Of a DNA stretch of 12,818 nt, positions 1 to 7,009 are shown piece by piece. The first letter of the stretch is position 1, and every line of letters starts with the position of its first letter. The notes beneath the pieces were generated by a model that made no database searches, had not been told where the DNA came from, and saw only the letters and a program-made list of their open reading frames with translations. Origin of the DNA: Competibacteraceae bacterium UBA2792 (GTDB taxonomy: Bacteria > Pseudomonadota > Gammaproteobacteria > Competibacterales > Competibacteraceae); assembly GCA_002352125.1 (NCBI GenBank), contig DEHU01000312.1:1-12818 (forward strand). The letters are read 5' to 3'. Position numbers and translations under genes: made by a program.

Positions 1-1085
1 CCACATAGCGCGATTGCCCTGGCGCTCCACCATCTCCCCGCCGCTTGGTCGGGGAGGTCGATCCCTTCGTAGATATAGTCCCCGTGGTAATCGTAGGCGC
101 CATAAACCAGGTGGCCTTGCGCGTTCAGATGGGCGTTCCAAGCGGCGCGGTAACTGAGACTCGCGGAGGTCCGCCGGTCATCGGTGCGACTGCGGGGATC
201 GTTGAAATCCTGCCCATAAGACGCGGTTGGAATGCCTTTATCGCGATCTGCGTGAGCCAGCTCCAAGGTCCAGTCTTTGAAAGACAGCTTTCCGAAGAAA
301 TGACGAGCGGTATCGTAATCGAGGCCGACCGCGACGCCATCGTGGGTCGATGGGTCGTCGAATTCGGGAAAGTAAAGGTTCCGGCCTTGGCTGTCGTGGG
401 TGGTCGCGGATAGTAGCCATTCCAGCCCGTTGTCCAGTTTGCGGCCGAAGGTCGCGCGACCTCGATAAGTCCCGGCGCTGGCGACCGAGCCGGCGAGTTC
501 TGCGCCGCCGATATTTCGCCCTCGTTTTGTGGTGATGCTGACCACGCCGAAAAAAGCGTTGTTGCCGTAGAGCGCCGTGGCGGGGCCGGCTGGCAGGAAC
601 TCGACCCGTTCGATCAAATCCACGTCCACGATGAAATCGGTGTCGATTGGCCCCTGATCGTACATGTTGTCGTTAATCCGATAGCCGTCCACCAGGAACA
701 GCAAATGATCGTTGTAATCGCCGGGGCGACCGAAGCCGCGCACGCCCACGCTGCTGTAGTTGCGGTCGTAGTTCACGTAAACGCCGGGAAGGCTACGCAG
801 GATATCGGCCAGGGTCCGGTAGCCGTAGGTTTTGATGTCTTCGGCCGTGACGACCGTGACGGCCGAAGGGGCTTCGCTCGCTTTCTGGCCGAATTTGGAA
901 GCCGAATACACTTCCAGTTGCATGAGTTCTTCGAGGCTGAAGTGCGTGAGATCGACCGAAGCATGCTCGGCGAGAGCCGGGTAACTATTAACTCCCCATC
1001 CCAAAATCGATGCCAACGACCAAACCAATGCGCGAACTGGACGATTTGCATACGCAGCAAACGGGAAATGCTGGAGGCTGTGCAT
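1..1085 (-). CDS. TonB-dependent outer-membrane receptor, N-terminal part (3' end outside window)
   Basis: Energised outer-membrane receptor that would import a ligand such as a metal chelate, vitamin or glycan using TonB; the substrate cannot be told from this part. The frame is open from the ATG at 1085 to the left edge (361 codons). Residues 1-39 form a signal peptide: basic start, hydrophobic stretch ALVWSLASILGWG, and a PALA cleavage site before EHA. The segment SLEELMQLEVYSASK (about 50-64) precedes a plug domain at roughly 70-185, with typical pieces APSAVTVVTAEDI, TLADILRSLPGVYV, VGVRGFGRPGDYNDHLLFLVDGYRIND (split by family variation), ERVEFLPAGPATALYG and NNAFFGVVSITTKRG. Barrel strands follow. 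No strong Shine-Dalgarno is visible, so the start rests on the signal peptide. It lies 110 bases downstream of the DUF4124 gene on the same strand, so co-transcription is possible. The family is certain; the ligand is unknown. Confidence 0.93.
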   Translation of the reverse strand, partial: MHSLQHFPFAAYANRPVRALVWSLASILGWGVNSYPALAEHASVDLTHFSLEELMQLEVYSASKFGQKASEAPSAVTVVTAEDIKTYGYRTLADILRSLPGVYVNYDRNYSSVGVRGFGRPGDYNDHLLFLVDGYRINDNMYDQGPIDTDFIVDVDLIERVEFLPAGPATALYGNNAFFGVVSITTKRGRNIGGAELAGSVASAGTYRGRATFGRKLDNGLEWLLSATTHDSQGRNLYFPEFDDPSTHDGVAVGLDYDTARHFFGKLSFKDWTLELAHADRDKGIPTASYGQDFNDPRSRTDDRRTSASLSYRAAWNAHLNAQGHLVYGAYDYHGDYIYEGIDLPDQAAGRWWSARAIALC

Positions 1086-1195
1086 GGTGAGGTTGTAAAG
1101 GACATGAAAATCTATTGGCCCGGCGAACTGTGGCCAAACGCAAACCGGCTTCAAGATCGACGGGCGATATTTTGCAGTTTAGCATCAAGCGCGGC

Positions 1196-1735
1196 CTACG
1201 GTGATTTGATGCCATATTTGCGGTAAATCTTTCGAAGTTCGTCCTTGGCTGCGCGGATTTCGCGGGCTCGGCTGGCCGGTGTGCCGATGGTCGAAGAGGA
1301 CAGCCGCCGGATGTCGCTGTTGAGATTGTCGATCCGGGCCCGGTCTTCGTAGCCGATGTGCGGTGGCTCTTTGATTTTGCTTTGCTTGCTTCTGCTGGCC
1401 GGGCGGTCGAGTTCGTTGACCGATACCCCCCGGTTGGCTGCGCGCAGTTCGCGCAATTTTCGCTCGGCGCGCCGCAGATCGCGGACGTTATCGATTTCTC
1501 CGGCTGGCGAGGGCCGCGACGGAATATCCAGCGTTTGCGTGGATTGCGCGTCGACGGGCGGCGGCACGTTGCCATAGTGAACTTGGCCGTCGGCGTCGGT
1601 CCACTTGTAAATCTGGGCTTGCGCCGCCCAGCTCAACGTCAATAGCAGGATGGCGAAGCGGCGTGGAAATTTAAAGCGTTTGAGTTCGCTCGATAGCGCG
1701 ACGAATGCAATCGATGGCTCGACCGTATCCAGCAT
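1196..1735 (-). CDS. DUF4124 domain-containing envelope protein
   Basis: Protein of 179 residues with a cleavable signal peptide and a short DUF4124 domain, a family common in proteobacterial envelope proteins and without a defined biochemical role. The ATG at 1735 is chosen over an upstream in-frame ATG at 1852 because a GAGGA ribosome-binding site (complement of 1744-1748) lies 8 bases before it. The basic segment KRFKFPRR is followed by the hydrophobic run FAILLLTLSWAAQA and a cleavage site AQA/Q. The DUF4124 signature IYKWTDADGQVHYGNVPP starts right at the mature N-terminus. The rest is charged and helix-prone, with an Arg/Glu-rich segment (about 75-105) that may be a coiled coil. It sits between the 97-residue membrane protein gene and the receptor gene, all on the minus strand. 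Function unknown; export to the periplasm is inferred. Confidence 0.85.
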   Translation of the reverse strand: MLDTVEPSIAFVALSSELKRFKFPRRFAILLLTLSWAAQAQIYKWTDADGQVHYGNVPPPVDAQSTQTLDIPSRPSPAGEIDNVRDLRRAERKLRELRAANRGVSVNELDRPASRSKQSKIKEPPHIGYEDRARIDNLNSDIRRLSSSTIGTPASRAREIRAAKDELRKIYRKYGIKSP

Positions 1736-1844
1736 GTTGGTTGTCCTCGATATATGACGGGTTGGGAGAAGCTCAATTTGTATCGCCGACGTTGGCGACG
1801 ATTGCGTTTCCCCTCGATCCCGGCGTTTGCGCGCCGGCAGCCGC

Positions 1845-2138
1845 TCACGCATCCGGTCGTTTGTCGCTGGTCAGCCGTTCCACCAACACGCGCTCGCATG
1901 TCTTGAACAACACGTAGAACAACAAGCTCAAATAACCGTAACCGATCAGTTCGACAAGCTGGCGCAAAGCGCCATCGGCGATCACCATCGTGCCGTATTC
2001 GAGATACAAGTCAATATTGGCTTTGAGCAAGACAAACAGATTGAGAGAGGTGACCCCAAACAGTAGAAAAAATATTCCCATCAGAAAAAAAGTCGCCCAC
2101 CAGTGCTTGAACGCAAGCTTTGTTAGTATCTTTTGCAT
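1845..2138 (-). CDS. small two-helix inner-membrane protein of unknown function
   Basis: A 97-residue protein I do not recognise as a named family. A basic N-terminus (MQKILTKLAFKHWW) leads into a long hydrophobic segment (about residues 14-40, core FFLMGIFFLLFGVTSLNLF). A loop holds DLYLEYGT and an acidic stretch, and a second hydrophobic segment (about 65-83, YGYLSLLFYVLF) precedes a charged C-terminal tail KTCERVLVERLTSDKRPDA. This predicts two transmembrane helices. The ATG at 2138 is preceded by a purine-rich GAGAAAGA with a 5-base spacer, a weak but usable ribosome-binding site. It is the first of three minus-strand genes and is divergent from the large secreted glycosidase-like gene starting 87 bases away. 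Codon use and hydrophobic pattern make it a credible gene; no function is proposed. Confidence 0.72.
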   Translation of the reverse strand: MQKILTKLAFKHWWATFFLMGIFFLLFGVTSLNLFVLLKANIDLYLEYGTMVIADGALRQLVELIGYGYLSLLFYVLFKTCERVLVERLTSDKRPDA

Positions 2139-2224
2139 CGATTCTTTCTCAAACCGGGCAGGGATGGCGCGGACATGCTAAAACACAACGAGCACAATCA
2201 GTCTGCCGAGCGTTTTGACGGGGG
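2139..2224. promoter_or_regulatory. divergent intergenic region
   Basis: These 86 bases separate the start of the minus-strand small membrane protein gene from the plus-strand glycosidase-like gene, so promoters for both directions should lie here or within the gene ends. I see no convincing -35/-10 pair. A TGGCGC...TGC string at 2165-2178 resembles a sigma-54 site, but the GG and GC are 9 rather than 10 bases apart. Confidence 0.35.
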
Positions 2225-5200
2225 ATGATGTGTTCCGAAGCCTCAATGGCAGCCAACGAGCACAACCACACTTTTCGAGCGTTTTCGACCATGTCGTCTC
2301 TTCGTGCGTTGCCCATTCCAATCTTGACGGTGATTCTGTTTATGCTGCCTTTCACGATTCTGGCCGCCACGACCGATGCCACGGAACCGACAACGACATC
2401 CGTTCCCGATCATGCCGGTGTCCGTAAGTCTATCCTGCTCGACGATTTCGAGGATCTGAGCGGTTGGACGGTCGCCACCTCCACCGGCGCTCGCCTCGAA
2501 ATCGCTCAGGATACCGGCCGCAACGGTCGCGCCATGCGGCTGGATTTCGAAGCCCTGGACGGCGCCAGTTGGATCATCGCTCGCAAGACGTTCCATCTGC
2601 ACTTACCCGATAACTACGCTTTCCACGCTTTCGCGCGCGGTGAGGCTCCCGCCATCGATTTCGAATTCAAGCTGGTCGATCCGAACCAAAATGTCTGGTG
2701 GCACAAGCTGCGCGAGCACGTTTTCGGCAAAGATTGGCAACCGATGACGGTCAAGAAACGGCACCTCAGTTTGGCGTGGGGGCCCGGTGGTCCATTGGAG
2801 GAGGCGGTGGTCATCGAGTTTGCCATCGTGCCGGGAGCTCGCAGCAAAGGCTCGGTGTGGATCGACGAGTTGACTTTGGAGGAACGCGAACCGGCACACA
2901 TCTACACCCGGAAACCAGCGATCAGTGCCTCCACCGTCGCCGAGGGTTATCCGCCCGAAGGCGTTCTCGATTCCAACCATACCACCAATGGCTGGCACAG
3001 CGGCACCTTGGCCGAAGATCAATGGCTACTGCTGGATTTTCTGTCGCCCCGCGAATACGGCGGTTTGGTGATCGATTGGCATCCGGACGACTACGCCGTC
3101 GATTATCAGGTGCAAGCCTCGGACGACGGCGATGCTTGGCGAACCATCTACACCGTGCGCGATGGCAACGGACGGCGGGATTATCTCTACTTGCCCGACG
3201 CCGAATCGCGTTACCTGCGCCTGAACCTGCAACGCAGTAGCCGGCGGCGCGGCTACGGCATCGGTAGCATCCAGGTTCAATCCTACGAATTCTCCACCTC
3301 GCCCAACCAATTCTTCGAATCCATCGCCCGCGATACCCGACCCGGACTATACCCCCGCTACTTTCGGGGCGAGCAGTCGTACTGGACCGTGGTCGGCGTC
3401 AGCGGCGACGGCAAAGAGGCGCTAATCGGTCAAGATGGCGCGCTGGAGGTGGACAAGGGTGGATTTAGCATCGAGCCGTTCTTGTTCGCCGATGGCCGCT
3501 TAATCACCTGGGCCGATATGGAACCGGCGCAGGACTTGGCCGACGGTTACCTGCCGATTCCCACCGTGCGCTGGGAACACGAGCACTTCTGGTTCGCGGT
3601 CACGGCGTTCGCGACCGGGAAACCGGGGGAATCGCAACTGCACGCTCGCTACCGGCTGGAAAATCTGAGCGCCGAAACCCGTCACGTCACGTTATTCCTG
3701 GCGATACGCCCGTTCCAGGTCAACCCTCCCTGGCAGTCGCTGAACATGACGGGCGGCGTTTCCCCGATCCGGCGTTTGGAATACGTCGACCGCACAGTGT
3801 GGGTGAACGATCGCGCCAAGGCAGTCTTTGCGCTGACGGCGCCCGATCGATTCCGTGCTGCCACCTTCGATCAAGGTCCGCTCACCGATTTTCTGACCGA
3901 AGGCAAATTGCCTGACCGGAGCAGTGTGGACGACTCCTTCGGCTACGCTTCGGGCGTGCTCGAATACGGCTGGGATCTTGGGCCCGGCGAAGCGCGCGAG
4001 GTTTTTTTGCGCGTTCCGTTTTACGGAGCCGACGCCGTCGGCTCGTTGCCCCCAACCGACGCCGATGCCTCCACCCAGGAAAACCGGCTGCTGGAGCAAA
4101 CTCGCCGCGAATGGGAAGCGCGCCTGGACCGGGTCGGGCTGGAGCTGCCGCCCGCCGCCCGAAAGCTCGCCAACAGCATCAAGAGCAATCTGGCCTATAT
4201 CCTGATCAATCGGGACGGCCCGGCGATTCAGCCCGGCTCGCGCACTTATGCGCGTTCCTGGATCCGCGACGGCGCACTGACTTCCGCCGCTTTGTTGAGC
4301 ATGGGCTATACCGACGAAGTCAGGCAATTTCTGCTGTGGTATGCGCCTTACCAGTTTTCCGATGGCTACGTGCCTTGCTGCGTGGATAAGCGGGGCGCCG
4401 ACCCGGTTCCCGAACACGATAGTCACGGCGAATTCATTTACGCGATCATGGAATATTACCGCTACACGCGCGACGTGGGATTCCTGCGCGAGATGTGGCC
4501 CTACGTCGCCAAGGCGGTCGGCTATATCGACTCTCTGCGCCAGCAGCGGCTGACGGAGCGGTACCGGACCGTCCGGGCAGACGCCGCCTACTGGGGGCTG
4601 GTGCCAGAATCCATCAGCCACGAAGGGTATTCCAGCCAGCCGCGCCACTCGTACTGGGACAATTTCTTCATTTTGCGAGGGCTCAAAGACGCCGCTGCCA
4701 TCGCGGTCATTTTGGGCGAAGAAGAGCCGGCGGCGCGGTTTGCGGCGCTACGCGATGCGTTCCGCAGAGATCTGTACGCATCGATTCTGGAAACCATGAA
4801 AATGCACCGCATCGATTTTATTCCGGGTGCTGTCGAGCTGGGCGATTTCGACCCCACCTCGACCACCGTCGCGGTCGATCCGGGCGGCGAGCTGGGACGC
4901 TTGCCGCAACCGGCGCTGAATCGGACTTTCGAACGCTATTTCGATTTGTTCCGCCGTCGTCGCGACGGCCAAGAAGAGTGGAACGCCTACACGCCCTACG
5001 AGCTGCGGGTGGTGGGTACCTTGATCCGGCTGGGGTTGCGCGACCAGGCGCTGGAGGCGCTGGCGTTCTTTTTGGAAGACCAGCGCCCCGCCGCCTGGAA
5101 CCATTGGGCGGAAGTGGTCTGGCGCGATCCCAAGACGCCGCGTTTCATCGGCGACATGCCGCATACTTGGATCGGTTCCGATTACATTCGTGCAGCGCGC

Positions 5201-5554
5201 AGCGTGTTCGTTTACGAACGCGAAGCCGATCAGGCTTTGGTGATCGGCGCCGGTATTCCCGCTTCTTGGGCGAGCAGTCCGGAAGGTGTTACGGCCAAGC
5301 GGTTACCCACTTGGCACGGTACGCTCAATTATCGGATGGCGATGAGCGATCCGGACACGCTGCGCGTGCAGCTATCGGGCGACGTGATGGTACCGTCGGG
5401 CCGCATCATCCTGTACTCGCCGCTCGACCGGCCATTGCGGAGCGTCAAAGTCAACAACCGGCCAATAGAGACGTTTACCGCTACCACCGCTACCCTCGAC
5501 CAGTTTCCGGCCGAGGTGGAATTCCGGTACGCGAACGAAATCTCGGCACGGTGA
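2225..5554 (+). CDS. secreted discoidin-domain, six-hairpin glycosidase-like protein
   Basis: Large protein (up to 1109 residues) likely to bind and cleave or trim a glycan outside the cytoplasm; substrate unknown. A second start at residue 23 (ATG 2291) gives a compact signal peptide (MSSLRALPIPILTVILFMLP...ILAA). The upstream ATGs at 2225/2228 follow a GGGGG, so the start is uncertain. Order of parts: signal peptide; jelly-roll carbohydrate-binding-like domain about 70-220 (opens ILLDDFEDLSGWTV, closes SVWIDELTLEE); discoidin/F5-8C (CBM32-like) domain about 232-356; beta-sandwich region about 360-640; (alpha/alpha)6 toroid about 655-1010 of the GH15/GH63/GH94 clan type; small C-terminal beta domain. 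The toroid shows RSWIRDGA (W679-D682), EHDSHGEF (D732, E736), VPES (E795), EEWNAYTPYE (917 on), AEVVWRD (E963, D968) and MPHTWIGSDY (978-987). Any of these acids could be catalytic; I cannot assign them. Convergent with the protease gene. Confidence 0.88.
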   Translation: MMCSEASMAANEHNHTFRAFSTMSSLRALPIPILTVILFMLPFTILAATTDATEPTTTSVPDHAGVRKSILLDDFEDLSGWTVATSTGARLEIAQDTGRNGRAMRLDFEALDGASWIIARKTFHLHLPDNYAFHAFARGEAPAIDFEFKLVDPNQNVWWHKLREHVFGKDWQPMTVKKRHLSLAWGPGGPLEEAVVIEFAIVPGARSKGSVWIDELTLEEREPAHIYTRKPAISASTVAEGYPPEGVLDSNHTTNGWHSGTLAEDQWLLLDFLSPREYGGLVIDWHPDDYAVDYQVQASDDGDAWRTIYTVRDGNGRRDYLYLPDAESRYLRLNLQRSSRRRGYGIGSIQVQSYEFSTSPNQFFESIARDTRPGLYPRYFRGEQSYWTVVGVSGDGKEALIGQDGALEVDKGGFSIEPFLFADGRLITWADMEPAQDLADGYLPIPTVRWEHEHFWFAVTAFATGKPGESQLHARYRLENLSAETRHVTLFLAIRPFQVNPPWQSLNMTGGVSPIRRLEYVDRTVWVNDRAKAVFALTAPDRFRAATFDQGPLTDFLTEGKLPDRSSVDDSFGYASGVLEYGWDLGPGEAREVFLRVPFYGADAVGSLPPTDADASTQENRLLEQTRREWEARLDRVGLELPPAARKLANSIKSNLAYILINRDGPAIQPGSRTYARSWIRDGALTSAALLSMGYTDEVRQFLLWYAPYQFSDGYVPCCVDKRGADPVPEHDSHGEFIYAIMEYYRYTRDVGFLREMWPYVAKAVGYIDSLRQQRLTERYRTVRADAAYWGLVPESISHEGYSSQPRHSYWDNFFILRGLKDAAAIAVILGEEEPAARFAALRDAFRRDLYASILETMKMHRIDFIPGAVELGDFDPTSTTVAVDPGGELGRLPQPALNRTFERYFDLFRRRRDGQEEWNAYTPYELRVVGTLIRLGLRDQALEALAFFLEDQRPAAWNHWAEVVWRDPKTPRFIGDMPHTWIGSDYIRAARSVFVYEREADQALVIGAGIPASWASSPEGVTAKRLPTWHGTLNYRMAMSDPDTLRVQLSGDVMVPSGRIILYSPLDRPLRSVKVNNRPIETFTATTATLDQFPAEVEFRYANEISAR

Positions 5555-5571
5555 CCGTCCGCAAGGCATCG

Positions 5572-5590
5572 GCCCGAATCCTCTTCGGGC
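5572..5590. terminator. hairpin between convergent genes
   Basis: A perfect 7-base inverted repeat GCCCGAA / TTCGGGC with a 5-base loop lies in the 45-base gap between the converging ends of the glycosidase-like gene and the protease gene. The position suits a bidirectional terminator. No T-run follows on either strand, so it is not a classical intrinsic terminator. Confidence 0.4.
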
Positions 5591-5599
5591 ATCGGCGGC

Positions 5600-6850
5600 T
5601 CACGGGCAATTTCCGGGGCGGCTGGAGCAAGCGGCGCTCAGCATCGAGGTAAAATTGCCGTCGAGGGTCGAACTGCCGAGAATGGATAGCGGCGGCGATG
5701 CGAACCCGTAGGACGTGGCGCCGATCACCAGATTTCGCGTCGGTTCCGCGTTGCCGGTTTGTCCGCTGGCGGCCGGCCCAAAATTCATGATCCACGGCCC
5801 TCCACTGGAACCTTCCGTCATATCGGCACCATATAAGGCGGTGTTGTTATCGTATTTCCTGAAGCTTTGCGCGGTGACCTGATGCATTCTTTCGCCGTCG
5901 TCGAACGCGGCCGGATATCCCAGCAGATGGGCATGATTCGGAAGCAATCTGTTGGTCTGAAAGCCTAAATAGCCCACGATCTCGCCTATTTTTCTGGGGA
6001 CTCCATCGACCGTCTGATCTTCCACCTCGATCAGCGCGTAGTCGGCGACGTTGGGAACCGTGCCGTTCCCAACGTACCAAGGAGCCGTCACGAATGCCGC
6101 AGACCCTTTCCAAGTGGAGAACGGCGCAACGCCATCGCGGTATGCGGGCACGAATTCAAAATCGGTGAACCAACCGTTCTCGTTGCCGGAGCCGGAGTGC
6201 ACGCAGTGCCCGGCCGTCAGTATCAACCGCAGGGATATGACTGAGCCGGAACAGGCAAAAAGCCCCTCGTTTGGAATACGAAAGAACAATCTTCCCGTAG
6301 TGCTGTAGGGATATTCGCGATCGGCCTCTAGGGGAGCGAGCGCCTGGCTGCTGAAATAGGCTCGCCTAAAACCCACGTCGAGCGGTACCGCCGCGTTTCG
6401 GGCGGCTTGCTGGGCTGGCGATCCAGTCTCAGCGGTGTTTGCATCTGGCTCGGCGGCATCGGAACGGCTTTCATCGGGTACGTACAAACGTTTTTCTAAA
6501 CGCTCCAGAGCAGGCTTTTCCAACAAGGGGGGGTGGCCGGGTGTCGAAACGCCCGGTTGATCTTGGGTCGAGTCCTGGGGTTGTGGGTTGTCGGTGGACT
6601 CGTCCAGCATGGTTTGCGTTAGCGTTTGATCGACTGCGGGAAACGGTTTGGGCTTTGCTTTTCGATAGTGATCGGATGTCCAATCATCGCGCTTCGAATT
6701 CAGCTTTTTCGTGACTGGCGCAGCGGTGTTGCCACCCGTACCGGCCAGCGGGCCTTGGCCGGGTGAAGCGCCGGTGTTTTCATCGCCCGCGGCGGTGCCC
6801 GCAGCGACGACCGACAAGGTGGCCCCGATCAATAACGCCTGTAATTTCAT
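5600..6850 (-). CDS. secreted trypsin-like (S1/V8-type) serine protease
   Basis: Exported endopeptidase of 416 residues. The ATG at 6850 is chosen over the in-frame ATG at 6889 because AGGAG (complement of 6856-6860) lies 5 bases upstream and a clean signal peptide follows (MKLQALLIGATLSVVAAGTAAG). Residues 23 to about 165 are low-complexity, rich in Pro, Gln, Asp, Thr and Ala, and could be a propeptide or linker. The protease domain follows: RLFFRI...CSGSVIS, LTAGHC with catalytic His215, NVADYALIEV with Asp270, and EGSSGGPW with Ser349. The complete triad implies an active enzyme. The arrangement fits V8/glutamyl-endopeptidase-like S1B proteases (family knowledge); specificity cannot be read. 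Cysteines flank the active-site His and occur near the C-terminus (AACSSRPGNC). The gene runs opposite to both large glycan genes. Substrate unknown. Confidence 0.9.
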   Translation of the reverse strand: MKLQALLIGATLSVVAAGTAAGDENTGASPGQGPLAGTGGNTAAPVTKKLNSKRDDWTSDHYRKAKPKPFPAVDQTLTQTMLDESTDNPQPQDSTQDQPGVSTPGHPPLLEKPALERLEKRLYVPDESRSDAAEPDANTAETGSPAQQAARNAAVPLDVGFRRAYFSSQALAPLEADREYPYSTTGRLFFRIPNEGLFACSGSVISLRLILTAGHCVHSGSGNENGWFTDFEFVPAYRDGVAPFSTWKGSAAFVTAPWYVGNGTVPNVADYALIEVEDQTVDGVPRKIGEIVGYLGFQTNRLLPNHAHLLGYPAAFDDGERMHQVTAQSFRKYDNNTALYGADMTEGSSGGPWIMNFGPAASGQTGNAEPTRNLVIGATSYGFASPPLSILGSSTLDGNFTSMLSAACSSRPGNCP

Positions 6851-7009
6851 GAGATCTCCTTTTGCGAGAACAGTTTTGGAGACGATCAAGATATCTGCCC
6901 GCGATCTGGCAGAACGTTTCGCTTCATATAGTATCGCTTCCCGATCAGCATCTTCGTCCAGGCAGAACTAAACTTTTCGTGCTCGCGAACCCAGCAAGGG
7001 GAAATTGTC
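6851..7009. promoter_or_regulatory. divergent intergenic region between protease and GH94 operon
   Basis: These 159 bases hold the translation signals of two divergent genes. They are AGGAG for the protease (complement of 6856-6860) and AAGGGG at 6996-7001, 8 bases before the GH94 ATG. A TATAGT around 6929 could serve as a -10 element, but no good -35 stands at the right distance on either strand. Promoters are expected here by position only. Confidence 0.4.

Noticed and set aside
705..1226. 173-codon plus-strand open frame at the receptor start
   Set aside because: It is antisense to the signal peptide and plug of the TonB-dependent receptor; the minus-strand translation carries the family motifs.
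2165..2178. TGGCGC...TGC as a second sigma-54 promoter before the glycosidase-like gene
   Set aside because: Only 9 bases separate GG and GC, which sigma-54 tolerates poorly, and the -24 box deviates from consensus.
3692..4648. 318-codon minus-strand open frame inside the six-hairpin glycosidase-like gene
   Set aside because: It is antisense to a well-supported gene in GC-rich DNA, has no recognisable domain and no ribosome-binding site; a composition shadow.
4495..5652. 385-codon plus-strand open frame in another frame of the same gene
   Set aside because: Arg/Gly/Ala-rich translation typical of frame-shifted GC-rich coding sequence; it overlaps conserved toroid motifs in the true frame.
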